A stretch of 9,699 bases of DNA, taken from an uncultured Dehalococcoidia bacterium (GTDB lineage: Bacteria > Chloroflexota > Dehalococcoidia > Tepidiformales > Tepidiformaceae). A program made the translations under genes and the position numbers. The notes under the pieces are model-generated. The model searched no databases. It saw only the letters and a program-made list of their open reading frames with translations, and was not told the origin of the DNA. Numbering within the stretch: the first letter of the stretch is position 1; each line of letters begins with the position of its first letter. Positions 1-6,070 of the stretch are shown in pieces. The DNA is taken from positions 1 to 9,699 of the forward strand of contig CALFYR010000203.1 of NCBI GenBank assembly GCA_937954195.1, written 5' to 3'.

Positions 1-123
1 ATCGGCCGGCTTGGAGCAGATGGTCAGGCCGGGCGAGGCGAACGCGGAGGGTTCGCACCCCAGCTGGCGCGCGAACTCTGCGTGGTAGGCGGCCAGGGCT
101 TCGCGGTGGGACTCCGTTGGCAT
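1..123 (-). CDS. GNAT-family acetyltransferase-like protein, N-terminal fragment (runs off left edge)
   Basis: This is a partial gene. It reads leftward from an ATG at 123-121 and stays open for 41 codons to the window edge. The peptide begins MPTESHREALAAYHAEFARQ and continues with LGCEPSAF and then LTICSKP. That block resembles residues 9-41 of the GNAT protein at 3027-3797 (LGCDISAF, LTVVAKP): I count about 15 identities in 33 aligned residues. The two look like paralogs, so I infer an acetyltransferase of the same type; the catalytic GNAT domain itself lies outside the window. There is no strong Shine-Dalgarno sequence at the usual distance; the nearest GGAG is about 17 bases upstream. 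It is divergent from the amidohydrolase, with 100 bp between the starts. Confidence 0.65.
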   Translation of the reverse strand, partial: MPTESHREALAAYHAEFARQLGCEPSAFASPGLTICSKPAD

Positions 124-211
124 GCGCCCGATGGTGTGGTCTCCGGTCGTTAGCGTCGATGGCGGCAGGAAGGTTGAAGCCCGCGTAGCATTCGGCGCAC
201 GAACAACCGCC

Positions 212-216
212 GGAGG
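212..216 (+). promoter_or_regulatory. Shine-Dalgarno sequence deciding the amidohydrolase start
   Basis: GGAGG lies 7 bases before the ATG at 224. The longer reading frame beginning at 122 has no such site and would add 34 residues without family character, so 224 is the likely start. Confidence 0.75.
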
Positions 217-223
217 CAATCAC

Positions 224-1834
224 ATGGCAGGAGACCGCGCAGACATCATTTTCTCTGGGGGACCGGTCCACACGGTGGACTCGGCGAACAGCATCGCGGA
301 AGCGGTCGCGGTCTCGGATGGCCGCATCCTGGCGGTGGGCTCAAACGCGAGCGTCGATGCCGCGGCCGGGCCCAACACGAAACGGTACGACCTTCGGGGC
401 CGGTCGCTCACGCCGGGATTCATCGATGCGCACCACCACTTTGTCGGGGTCGGGAGCGCGGAAGAGGCGATCGATTGCAAAGCACCGGGGATGCAGAGCA
501 TCGCGGCGTTGAAGGAGGAAGTGCGGAAGCGGGCGGCGAACCTTCCGGCCGGGACGTGGATCCGGGGGAGGGGGTACGACCAATCGCGGCTGGCGGAACA
601 GCGCCACCCCAACAAGCACGATTGGGACGAGGCGGCGCCGAACCACCCCGTCGTGTTCGTGCGGACGTGTGGACACATCCTTTCCGTGAACAGCAAGGCG
701 ATGGAGGTGGCCGGCCTTGCCCTGAACAGCCCCGACCCGAACGGCGGCCAGTTCGACCGGGACGAGAACGGCGAGATCAATGGCGTGTGCTACGAACGGG
801 CGTGTGCGCCGATTCACGCTGCCTCGGCGCCTTCGCGCGATGAACTGCGCCGCTGGCTGATTGCCGCGAACGCGGCGGACCTGGCGAGCGGACTCACGAG
901 CATCCACGACGCGGGCGGGCTCTCGGGCGGGCCGGCCGGCATCGCGCAGGACCTGGTGGCGAAGGACCTGTTGCAGGTGCGCATGTACGCGTTCATCACG
1001 GTCAACACGTCGGACCATCCGCTCACGGGAATCCTGAACACGGGATACCACACGGGTTTCGGTGACGAGCGGTTCCGGCTGGGCGCGTTCAAGGTGATGA
1101 CCGACGGTTCGAGTTCCGGGCCAACCGCCGCCACGCGGCAGCCCTACACGTCCGACGACAGCAGCTGCGGGATCGCCTACTGGGACCAGGATGAACTGGA
1201 CGACCTCATCGGCCGGGCGCACCGGGCAGGGTGGCAGTGCACCGTGCACGCGGTGGGCGACAAGGCGATCGAGCAGACGCTCAACGCGATGGAGCGCGCG
1301 ATGCGGGAGTTCCCGCGCGAGGGGTTGCGCCACCGGATCGACCACTGCGGTATCACGCCGCCGGACCTGCAGGCTCGCATCAAGCAGCTCCGCACTGTGC
1401 CGGTGATGCAACCGGCGTTCTTCTGGGAGTTCGGCGATCGCTACATCCGCAACTACGGCCGGCACCGGGCGGACGTCATGTTCCCTGCGGGCACGCTCAT
1501 CCGGGAGGGCGTTGTGGTCGCCGGCTCATCGGATTCGCCGGTGACCGACTACCGGCCGCTGTTCGGTATCGAGCAGGCGCTGACCCGTGCCACGAATGGC
1601 GGCGACATTTGCGGGCCGGACCACAAGGTGGACCTTGAGACGGCCATCCGGATGCATACGTACAACGGGGCCTACGCGTCATTCGAGGAGCACTTGAAGG
1701 GCAGCATCGAGCCGGGGAAACTCGCCGACCTTGTCGTACTCCCCGGGGACATCCGGAAGGCGCCCACGGAGGGCATGCGCGACATGCCCATCGCACTGAC
1801 GATGGTGGGTGCGCGCGTGCTGTACGAAGGATAG
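224..1834 (+). CDS. Amidohydrolase family 3 protein (YtcJ-like metal-dependent hydrolase)
   Basis: The product is 536 residues, a normal length for the YtcJ-like branch of the amidohydrolase superfamily, which hydrolyses amide or related bonds with active-site metal. The start is set by the GGAGG at 212-216, and the protein opens MAGDRADIIFSGGPVHTVDS, a typical N-terminal beta-sandwich strand. Metal-site motifs appear in order: DAHHH with the HxH pair H70/H72, lysine K290 in FKVMTDGSS (candidate carboxylated lysine), H342 in VHAVGDKA, H374 in RIDHCG, and D437 in GSSDSP. The C-terminus returns to the beta-sandwich with SIEPGKLADLVVL. All expected ligands are present, so the enzyme should be active. 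No signal peptide is seen, so it is probably cytoplasmic. The substrate cannot be told from sequence; neighbouring genes give no pathway. It converges on the LuxR-fusion gene with a 28-bp gap and no evident terminator. Confidence 0.93.
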   Translation: MAGDRADIIFSGGPVHTVDSANSIAEAVAVSDGRILAVGSNASVDAAAGPNTKRYDLRGRSLTPGFIDAHHHFVGVGSAEEAIDCKAPGMQSIAALKEEVRKRAANLPAGTWIRGRGYDQSRLAEQRHPNKHDWDEAAPNHPVVFVRTCGHILSVNSKAMEVAGLALNSPDPNGGQFDRDENGEINGVCYERACAPIHAASAPSRDELRRWLIAANAADLASGLTSIHDAGGLSGGPAGIAQDLVAKDLLQVRMYAFITVNTSDHPLTGILNTGYHTGFGDERFRLGAFKVMTDGSSSGPTAATRQPYTSDDSSCGIAYWDQDELDDLIGRAHRAGWQCTVHAVGDKAIEQTLNAMERAMREFPREGLRHRIDHCGITPPDLQARIKQLRTVPVMQPAFFWEFGDRYIRNYGRHRADVMFPAGTLIREGVVVAGSSDSPVTDYRPLFGIEQALTRATNGGDICGPDHKVDLETAIRMHTYNGAYASFEEHLKGSIEPGKLADLVVLPGDIRKAPTEGMRDMPIALTMVGARVLYEG

Positions 1835-1862
1835 GTGGGTGCGGCCGCAGACTTCGCCGCGC

Positions 1863-2894
1863 TCACTCGACCAGCGCGTGGCGGGCGGCATACAACACGG
1901 CTTCGGCACGGTTGGATGAGCCAGTCTTGACCAGGATGTTGTGCACGTGGCGGTCCACCGTGGTTTTGGCGAGGACGAGCGACGAGGCGATCTCCGCATT
2001 GGTCCTGCCAATGGCCACGAGGCGGAGCACCTCAAGTTCGCGAAGGCTGAGGGTTGGGTGCGGCGGGAGTTGCTCCGTCCCATCGGAAAGGAACGTCCGG
2101 ATGGCAGCCGCATACGCGCGGTGGTCGAAGTACGGGCAGGTGGCAGGCGCAACATCGTAGACCTGGAATGAAGCGCCGGGAATGCGGCGGACGACATCCT
2201 GGACCGTCTCCATCGGGATGAACGGAGTCCGGCCGGGGCCTTCGCGAGAGATAGCCAGTACGGGGAGGCGCAGGTCGGAGAGCTCGCGGCGAATGTCGTA
2301 GGAGTTCACGTACTCCAGGTACGCCCTGGCGACGGCCGGGGACTGTGTATCGCGAATGGCCTTGGTCGAAGCCTCCTGCGCGTCGATTGGGCCCTTCGGG
2401 TAGAGCAGCTGCGCGAAGCAACGGCTCGCCATCCCCCAGTCGGCATCGATGATGGAGCCCCAGACCGCGACATGCCCCCGCCCGACGATTCCGGGGACGT
2501 GAGCGCACGGGTTGTAGAGCACCATCCGGCGCACACGGTCCGGATACCTGGTTGCGAAGATGGTTGCGGGAGCCACAGCTTCGTGGAAACAGAGGAGGTC
2601 GAAATCGGACAAGCCCTGGTGTTCCACCACCGCCAGCAAGTCTTCGACCTGGCGTTCCAGTCCGACATCTTCGACTTCGCGGTTCGAAACCCCGATACCG
2701 CGGAGGTCGTAGGTGATGACGCGGTGCCCGGGAGGCAGGTCACCCCAGAAGTCCTTGCCAATGAGGCGTTTGCGATCGGTTTCCGGGCTCATCCACCAGG
2801 CCGGAATGATGACGAGCGGCCGGCCCTTGCCCATGACCGAGACGCCAAGCTGGGTGCCATCGCGAGACGTGCAATATCGGACACCTTCCGACAC
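1863..2894 (-). CDS. Alpha/beta-hydrolase-like sensor domain fused to LuxR-type HTH (triad apparently lost)
   Basis: The product is 343 residues, counted from a GTG at 2894 preceded by GGAGGAGGA. An upstream GTG at 2930 would add 12 residues but lacks a Shine-Dalgarno site. Residues 3-270 follow the alpha/beta-hydrolase pattern seen in regulator and cyclase fusions: YCTSRDGTQL, VITYDLRGIGVSN, YPDRVRRMVLYNP. Residues 281-343 are a GerE/LuxR helix-turn-helix: LSLRELEVLRLVAIGRTNAE, then TVDRHVHNILVKTGSSNRAEA. The nucleophile elbow, normally GxSxG, reads CFHEA with His104 in place of Ser. The acid position reads REGPGR, and the terminal His region reads PATCPYF. All three catalytic residues therefore seem to be missing, and I infer a ligand-binding, non-catalytic sensor that controls transcription. 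There is no receiver domain or membrane segment, so it is cytoplasmic. The target genes are unknown; the adjacent ACAD-GNAT operon or its own promoter are candidates. Confidence 0.88.
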   Translation of the reverse strand: MSEGVRYCTSRDGTQLGVSVMGKGRPLVIIPAWWMSPETDRKRLIGKDFWGDLPPGHRVITYDLRGIGVSNREVEDVGLERQVEDLLAVVEHQGLSDFDLLCFHEAVAPATIFATRYPDRVRRMVLYNPCAHVPGIVGRGHVAVWGSIIDADWGMASRCFAQLLYPKGPIDAQEASTKAIRDTQSPAVARAYLEYVNSYDIRRELSDLRLPVLAISREGPGRTPFIPMETVQDVVRRIPGASFQVYDVAPATCPYFDHRAYAAAIRTFLSDGTEQLPPHPTLSLRELEVLRLVAIGRTNAEIASSLVLAKTTVDRHVHNILVKTGSSNRAEAVLYAARHALVE

Positions 2895-2898
2895 AGGT

Positions 2899-2925
2899 TC
2901 CTCCTCCGCAGCGTGCAGAGGAGGA
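2899..2925 (-). promoter_or_regulatory. 27-bp near-perfect inverted repeat covering the RBS of the LuxR-fusion gene
   Basis: The arms are TCCTCCTC (2899-2906) and GAGGAGGA (2918-2925), followed inward by a c/a mismatch (2907/2917), then GCA pairing with TGC and a 3-base centre at 2911-2913. In the minus-strand mRNA the mismatch becomes a U-G wobble, giving a continuous 12-bp stem with a CGC loop. The 3' arm is the Shine-Dalgarno sequence, ending 4 bases before the GTG start at 2894. It could be a translational lock or a palindromic operator for autoregulation. Confidence 0.6.
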
Positions 2926-3026
2926 TACACGGTGGGCCGGTGTGCTAGCGCGAGAATCTGTAGGCGGCGGTGCGGATCAGGGCCTGGCGGAACACCGGGA
3001 AAGTCAGAACCGGCACTCCCGTGCTC

Positions 3027-3797
3027 TCAGGGTGCCGTTACTCGCCGCCCGACTCGCGCACCCGAGACAACCGGAACGAACCCGCTGGCCAGCGCGGTGC
3101 GGTGTGAGCGCACGTTGGTTGAGGCGCAGTAATAGGTGGCGATAGCGCCCTCACGGTCGATTTCGCGCGCCATCGCGCGGACCACGGCCTGCCCGAGGCT
3201 GCGTCCACGGTAGTTGCGGGCTACATCGACACCTATTTCGACAATGCCATCGCCATCGTCGTAGCCCCCGGCCACCGCCGCGGGTGTTTCGCCATCGAAG
3301 ATCGCGACACCGAAACGCCAGATCGAATCGACGTAGGCGTTGCCCGGCGAGCCAAGCGCGTTGTCGAACTCGGCGGTTTCGACCAGGGGTTCGCGCCATG
3401 CGCGGTCGATGCGGCGAACGGTAAGTCCGGCCGGTATCGGCAGCGGCGCGACGGGCTTCTCGCCAAGGACAAACCCCAGGTTCGGGAAACGAGGGTCGAG
3501 CTGTTCGCCGCGGCGGGCTGCCTCCTCGACAAGCGGTTGGAACATGGCGAAGGGGAAGATCGCGCGGTAGTGCGGTTCGGGCGCGTGTTCGCGGACCCAT
3601 TCGAGATACCCCGGCTCTACGGAGAGGACGGTGCCCGTGCCGAAGGTCATCCCGAGGAGAACGTAGGGCTGGCGCGTGGTTTCGGGCTTCGCGACCACGG
3701 TGAGGGCGTGCGAATCGAACGCCGAAATGTCGCAGCCAAGCTCGAGGGCGCGTGCAGCGCGGAAGCGTGCGATGGCCTGATCGAAGTACGCGGTCAC
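3027..3797 (-). CDS. GNAT-family N-acetyltransferase
   Basis: The product is 256 residues from a GTG at 3797, whose G is also the last base of the dehydrogenase stop (TAGTG). Residues 1-115 form an N-terminal region of uncertain fold. Residues 125-256 are a GNAT domain: LTVRRIDRAW opens it, IVEIGVDVARNYRGRSLGQA (185-204) is the acetyl-CoA-binding motif A, and YYCASTNVRSHRTALASGFV (222-241) is the usual C-terminal part. GNAT enzymes move an acetyl or acyl group from CoA to an amine; the substrate here is unknown. There is no strong Shine-Dalgarno site, so translation is probably coupled to the dehydrogenase. A paralog starts at position 123. The longer reading frame to 4109 only reads the dehydrogenase gene out of frame. 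A 132-bp gap separates this gene from the LuxR-fusion start. Confidence 0.88.
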   Translation of the reverse strand: MTAYFDQAIARFRAARALELGCDISAFDSHALTVVAKPETTRQPYVLLGMTFGTGTVLSVEPGYLEWVREHAPEPHYRAIFPFAMFQPLVEEAARRGEQLDPRFPNLGFVLGEKPVAPLPIPAGLTVRRIDRAWREPLVETAEFDNALGSPGNAYVDSIWRFGVAIFDGETPAAVAGGYDDGDGIVEIGVDVARNYRGRSLGQAVVRAMAREIDREGAIATYYCASTNVRSHRTALASGFVPVVSGARVGRRVTAP

Positions 3798-4969
3798 TAG
3801 TCCCGGGGGAGGCCCAGGCCGCGGTTGGCGATGATGTTGCGCTGAATCTCGCTCGAACCGCTGTAGATGAGCGGCGAGACGTTCACCAGGTGGCCCTTTT
3901 CCATGTTGCCGTGGATGGCGGCGTACTTGGAATCGGGCTCGAGTGCCCCGGCCGGGCCGAGCTGGTTCACGCCGAAGTTCGTGATCTTCGCCGCCAGCTC
4001 CGTCGCGAACACCTTGATGACCGATGCCTCGTAGTTGGCCACGCGGCCCGCTTCCTGCATCCAGGCGATGCGGTAGCTCAGCAGGCGGCCGGTCTCGTTC
4101 GAAAGCCACATGTCGGCCAGGCGGTGGCGGAGGATGTCGCGGTAGCTGCCGCCGGGTGCACGCTTTCGCATGTCATCCATCAGCTGTTCGAGCGAACGCT
4201 GGTTGGCGGCGATTGACGCCACGTTGGAGCGCTCGAAATCGAGCAGGGTCATCGCGACGTACCAGCCGTTGTTCTCTTCGCCCACGCGATTCTTCACGGG
4301 GACGCGGACGTCTTCGAAGAAGACCTCGTTGAATTCGTGGTAGCCCGCCATGTTCACGATTGGCCGCACCTGGATGCCCGGCGATTTCATATCGACGAGG
4401 AGGAAGGAGATGCCCTTGTGCTTCGGCGCTTCCGGGTCGCTGCGGACCAGGAGGAAGCACCAGTCGGCGTGGTGGGCGCCCGTGGTCCAGATCTTTTGAC
4501 CGTTGACGATGTAGTCGTCGCCATCGCGGATGGCGCGGGTCTGGAGCGAGGCGAGGTCGCTGCCAGCGCCGGGTTCCGAGTAGCCCTGGCACCAGACGAC
4601 CGTGCCATCGGTGATGCGAGGGAGATGTTCTTTCTTCTGCTCCTCGCTTCCGTGAACGATGAGGGTTGGGCCGATCATGCCTACGTTGAACACGCGGCCG
4701 GCATCCGGAGCGCCGTGGTAGGAGAGCTCTTCGCTGAAGACCATCTGCTTCACGTGGGGCCAGGCGAGTCCGCCGTACTCCTTCGGCCAGGCAGGAGCGA
4801 CCCAGCCCTTCTTCGAGAGCTTCTTGAGGAACTCCATCTGCTCGGGCCAGTTCTCCTGGCTCGTCGGACGGACCGGGCCGGCGCCGTCTCCCGGGGGCAT
4901 GGCGTCCTTCAGGAACGAACGGATCTCCTCGCGAAGGGCGTTGTGTTCATCGGTGAACTTGAAATCCAT
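3797..4969 (-). CDS. Acyl-CoA dehydrogenase (FAD-dependent)
   Basis: The product is 390 residues, full length for the family. It oxidises an acyl-CoA at the alpha-beta bond and passes electrons from FAD to an electron-transfer flavoprotein. The N-terminal helical domain opens with MDFKFTDEHNALREEIRSFL. The beta domain holds CQGYSEPGAGSDLASLQTRA (127-146) and GQKIWTTGAHHADWCFLLV (157-175). The C-terminal helical domain ends with YSGSSEIQRNIIANRGLGLP (369-388). The position of the MCAD-type catalytic glutamate is Ser370, but Glu246 in LLDFER lines up with the helix-G glutamate used by isovaleryl-CoA dehydrogenase, so activity is still expected. Acyl chain preference cannot be read. GGGAG at 4975-4979 (read on the minus strand) precedes the ATG by about 5-6 bases. 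It is the first gene of a two-gene unit with the GNAT. Confidence 0.95.
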   Translation of the reverse strand: MDFKFTDEHNALREEIRSFLKDAMPPGDGAGPVRPTSQENWPEQMEFLKKLSKKGWVAPAWPKEYGGLAWPHVKQMVFSEELSYHGAPDAGRVFNVGMIGPTLIVHGSEEQKKEHLPRITDGTVVWCQGYSEPGAGSDLASLQTRAIRDGDDYIVNGQKIWTTGAHHADWCFLLVRSDPEAPKHKGISFLLVDMKSPGIQVRPIVNMAGYHEFNEVFFEDVRVPVKNRVGEENNGWYVAMTLLDFERSNVASIAANQRSLEQLMDDMRKRAPGGSYRDILRHRLADMWLSNETGRLLSYRIAWMQEAGRVANYEASVIKVFATELAAKITNFGVNQLGPAGALEPDSKYAAIHGNMEKGHLVNVSPLIYSGSSEIQRNIIANRGLGLPRD

Positions 4970-5011
4970 GGCGCGACTCCCGGGACATGCGTGGCTTTTG
5001 GACCGGGGGCC

Positions 5012-5040
5012 AGCTTACCGCAGGGTAAGGCGCATGTCGC
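5012..5040 (-). promoter_or_regulatory. Possible promoter of the acyl-CoA dehydrogenase operon
   Basis: On the minus strand, GCGACA (5040-5035) and TAAGCT (5017-5012) stand 17 bases apart, about 43 bases before the ATG. Both elements are weak matches to the sigma70 consensus; the correct spacing is the main support. Confidence 0.35.
5014..5029. repeat. Perfect 6-bp inverted repeat (possible operator)
   Basis: CTTACC and GGTAAG flank a 4-base centre (gcag) in the 105-bp divergent region between the dehydrogenase and the HAD gene. It overlaps the -10 and spacer of the proposed dehydrogenase promoter, where a repressor would act. The arms are short, so chance is not excluded. Confidence 0.4.
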
Positions 5041-5061
5041 GCCGCTATCGGCAGGTTTGGT

Positions 5062-5067
5062 TAGACT
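5062..5067 (+). promoter_or_regulatory. -10 element placed for a leaderless mRNA
   Basis: TAGACT fits TANNNT and sits exactly 7 bases before the ATG at 5075, so transcription would begin at or next to the start codon. No Shine-Dalgarno sequence precedes this ATG, and no good -35 was found. Confidence 0.45.
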
Positions 5068-5074
5068 TCGACGA

Positions 5075-5491
5075 ATGACCGAACAGACTCCCGCCCGCCC
5101 GCTCAACATCTTCTTCGACGTGGACAACACCATCATTACGTGGGACGTGAAGCTGCGCCCCGGCGTGCGCGAAGTGTTCGAAGCGCTGCGGGCCGATGGC
5201 CACACGGTGTACCTGTGGAGCGGCATGGGCCCGCGCTGGGAAGTCGTGCGGCGGTTCGAACTGCATGAACACATCACCGACTGTTTCTGGAAACCGCTGA
5301 CAGACCACCACAACCGGATGAAGGACCTGGGCATACCGGTCTGGCCGGATTATGTCATCGACGACCACATCGAGATCATCGAGGCGTTCACCGGGTCCCA
5401 TGTCCCTGAGCCCAAGCTTCCGCTGGAACGAGACCAGGAGATGTGGCGCGTGTACGACGAGATCCGGGCGTTCGCGGCGACCATCGTCTAG
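5075..5491 (+). CDS. Small HAD-superfamily hydrolase
   Basis: The product is 138 residues, opening MTEQTPARPLNIFFDVDNTI. The four HAD motifs are visible: motif I DVDNT with nucleophile Asp15 and acid Asp17; motif II Ser49 in YLWSGMG; motif III Lys73 in FWKPL; motif IV Asp96/Asp97 in DYVIDDHIE. These residues bind Mg2+ and form the phospho-aspartate in HAD phosphatases. The protein is short and has no room for a cap domain, which in this superfamily often means a large or macromolecular phospho-substrate; the actual substrate is unknown. The start is chosen by the HAD fold; the long in-frame extension back to 4337 only reads the antisense of the dehydrogenase. It is followed after 2 bases by a histidine phosphatase, so both probably share one transcript. 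Confidence 0.85.
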   Translation: MTEQTPARPLNIFFDVDNTIITWDVKLRPGVREVFEALRADGHTVYLWSGMGPRWEVVRRFELHEHITDCFWKPLTDHHNRMKDLGIPVWPDYVIDDHIEIIEAFTGSHVPEPKLPLERDQEMWRVYDEIRAFAATIV

Positions 5492-5493
5492 CC

Positions 5494-6069
5494 ATGGCGG
5501 GTGTCATCCTGGTGCGCCACGCCTTGCCCGCCATCGAACGCGGCGTCTCATCCACCCTCTGGCGCCTTGGTGAATCAGCTCTTGAGGACTGCGTACTGCT
5601 TGCTCATGGGCTTCCTGGACAGCTCGGCCCGAAGGTCTTCACGAGCAACCAGCCCAAGGTTGTCCAGACCGCGGGCGTCATCGCCCTTCGGCGGGGGCTG
5701 GAGGTCGTGAAAGACTCCCGTCTTCGCGAGGTCGAGCAGAACCACACCTGGATAGAAGACTACCGCGCGGCCGCGGTGGACTACCTGAAGCACGGTCCAC
5801 GGGGCGAAGCGGCGGGGTGGGAACCGCATGACCGCGTGGTCGAGCGGTTCGGCGCGGGCGTTGAACACGCCATCGAGGCCAACGGGGACTCGCCCGGCGA
5901 TGTGCTGGTGGTGAACCACGGGCTCGCGATGTCGCTGTGGCTGGCCAGCCGGGTGGAGATCCCATTGGCGGAGTGGTGGAGGGACCTCACCCTCCCGGAC
6001 GCGTGGCGCGTTGACCTGGCTACACAGGCGGTCGAGCACCTCTGGCTTGGGGGGCGGTCGGCCGACTAG
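5494..6069 (+). CDS. Histidine phosphatase family protein (phosphoglycerate mutase-like)
   Basis: The product is 191 residues from the ATG at 5494. MAGVILVRHALP carries the family motif with Arg8 and the phospho-accepting His9. Glu79 in LREVEQ is the likely acid, and VVNHGLAMSLWL supplies the second histidine, His142. The usual SSxxxRAxQTA segment is present as TSNQPKVVQTAG, with Lys55 where an arginine is common. The family removes or moves phosphate groups on small metabolites, sugar phosphates or proteins; the substrate is not readable here. The gene lies 2 bases behind the HAD gene and has no clear Shine-Dalgarno site, so it is probably translated by coupling. Its stop is 1 base from the stop of the convergent flippase gene. 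Confidence 0.87.
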   Translation: MAGVILVRHALPAIERGVSSTLWRLGESALEDCVLLAHGLPGQLGPKVFTSNQPKVVQTAGVIALRRGLEVVKDSRLREVEQNHTWIEDYRAAAVDYLKHGPRGEAAGWEPHDRVVERFGAGVEHAIEANGDSPGDVLVVNHGLAMSLWLASRVEIPLAEWWRDLTLPDAWRVDLATQAVEHLWLGGRSAD

Positions 6070-6070
6070 G

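Noticed and set aside
341..1465. Minus-strand frame of 374 codons opposite the amidohydrolase
   Set aside because: The translation is Arg/Val/His-rich with no family motif; the plus strand has the full set of amidohydrolase metal ligands.
1835..1862. Search for a terminator between the convergent amidohydrolase and LuxR-fusion genes
   Set aside because: Only an 8-bp GCGGCCGC palindrome is present; there is no stem with a U-tract.
2943..3026. Search for a promoter or terminator between the GNAT and the LuxR-fusion leader
   Set aside because: Only weak partial stems with wobble pairs and no consensus -35/-10 pair could be found. A TATCCT at 2927-2922 has no matching -35, and it would start the transcript inside the inverted repeat.
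3798..4109. N-terminal extension of the GNAT frame to 4109
   Set aside because: The extra 104 residues overlap the dehydrogenase coding sequence out of frame and look like shadow translation. The GNAT-type sequence starts at the GTG at 3797.
4337..5074. N-terminal extension of the HAD frame to 4337
   Set aside because: It reads the dehydrogenase antisense; HAD motif I starts soon after the ATG at 5075.
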